A stretch of 37,104 nt of DNA, taken from positions 1 through 37,104 of the forward strand of contig JAJYMK010000003.1 in NCBI GenBank assembly GCA_021786945.1, in the 5' to 3' direction. The notes beneath the pieces were generated by a model that saw only the letters and a list, made by a program, of their open reading frames with translations, was not told where the DNA came from and made no database searches. Shown here in pieces: positions 36,568 through 37,104 of the stretch; position 1 is the first letter of the stretch; each line of letters begins with the position of its first letter. A program made the translations under genes and the position numbers. Origin of the DNA: a bacterium. GTDB taxonomy: Bacteria > Patescibacteriota > Minisyncoccia > UBA6257 > 02-FULL-45-10c.

Positions 36568-36671
36568 TTCTTATCCTAAATGGATAGGCGATATACCTTC
36601 ACCCCCACACTTAAAAAATAAGTGAGAGGGTTTACCTTGATAATTAAATAACGTTCAATGTAGTAATAATT

Positions 36672-36700
36672 AATTTAATATTTTACCTGAATATTAAATT
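36672..36700 (+). other. Perfect 11-bp hairpin in putative 16S leader
   Basis: AATTTAATATT-TTACCTG-AATATTAAATT. Confidence 0.55.
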
Positions 36701-36715
36701 GTTGAGTCCAATAAT

Positions 36716-36737
36716 AATTTTGTAGAAATACAAAATT
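36716..36737 (+). other. 9-bp hairpin with GAAA tetraloop in putative 16S leader
   Basis: AATTTTGTA-GAAA-TACAAAATT. Confidence 0.6.
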
Positions 36738-36772
36738 GAGTTTAAAGATTTTTTAGTTACTTCAATACTGAG

Positions 36773-36815
36773 GTTGGTTGCGAGCGACTCGTTCGATGGG
36801 TTTCTTGCAACTAAC
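36773..36815 (+). other. Hairpin immediately upstream of 16S
   Basis: GTTGGTTGC (36773-36781) pairs with GCAACTAAC (36807-36815), one G-U. Confidence 0.5.
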
Positions 36816-36822
36816 TTTTTTC

Positions 36823-37104
36823 AGAGGATTTGATCCTGGTCCAGGATGAACGCTGGCGGCGTGGATAAGGCATGCAAGTCGCGCGGATTAGTTTGCGATT
36901 ACATCAAGAATTAATTAGCGGCGAACGGGTTAGTAACACCTTAGTACATACCTCAAAGTCAGGGATAGCCTATCGAAAGATAGGGTAATACTTGATGGTA
37001 TCCGATTTATCGGATTAAAGGCGAAAGTCGCTTTGAGATTGGCTTAGGTCTGATCAGCTAGTTGGTGAGGTAATGGCTCACCAAGGCTATGACCAGTAGG
37101 GGGG
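36823..37104 (+). rRNA. rrs: 16S ribosomal RNA, 5' part (3' truncated by window edge)
   Basis: TTTGATCCTGG...CAGGATGAACGCTGGCGGCGTGGATAAGGCATGCAAGTC; GGCGAACGGGTTAGTAACACC; CTGATCAGCTAGTTGGTGAGGTAATGGCTCACCAAGGC. Exact mature 5' end not determinable. Confidence 0.96.

Noticed and set aside
1-37104. tRNA genes or insertion sequences
   Set aside because: No intact tRNA cloverleaf, transposase ORF or IS-type inverted repeats with target duplications were seen by eye; a tRNAscan/ISfinder run would be decisive.

Overview
The window is an AT-rich bacterial segment. Its gene set, compact layout and divergent 16S rRNA suggest a Patescibacteria/CPR (Parcubacteria-like) genome; this is an inference and no search was run. 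Contents from left to right: (i) the end of a surface-polysaccharide locus with methyltransferases, a GT4 glycosyltransferase, an AsnB-type amidotransferase, two decaying methyltransferase remnants, a flippase and an O-antigen-ligase/TPR protein; (ii) recG and a winged-helix + Cas2-fold (PaaX-like) gene, associated with three copies of a 40-bp palindrome; (iii) a dense non-coding stretch, then a 1466-aa secreted protein (Zn-PLC-like + 2 lamin-tail-like + PKD + repeated beta domains); (iv) small genes, an SpoU methylase, tandem GT4 paralogs, DUF192 and an MFS transporter; (v) a glycolysis/pentose-phosphate cluster (gap, rpiB, rpe, split transketolase, pfkB-type kinase, class II aldolase) with an uncharacterised 412-aa protein and a lone receiver domain; (vi) bL25, a coiled-coil transglycosylase, a release factor 1 lacking its N-terminal domain, bL31, and a consensus promoter with a structured ~350-nt leader into a 16S rRNA that runs off the window. 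The best candidate for something undescribed is the 40-bp palindrome family TGTTTCCAT-N7-GCTATAGC-N7-ATGGAAACA. Two copies bracket the Cas2-fold gene. One of these lies between that gene's extended -10 promoter and a divergent promoter that may drive an ORF-less transcript of about 130 nt.
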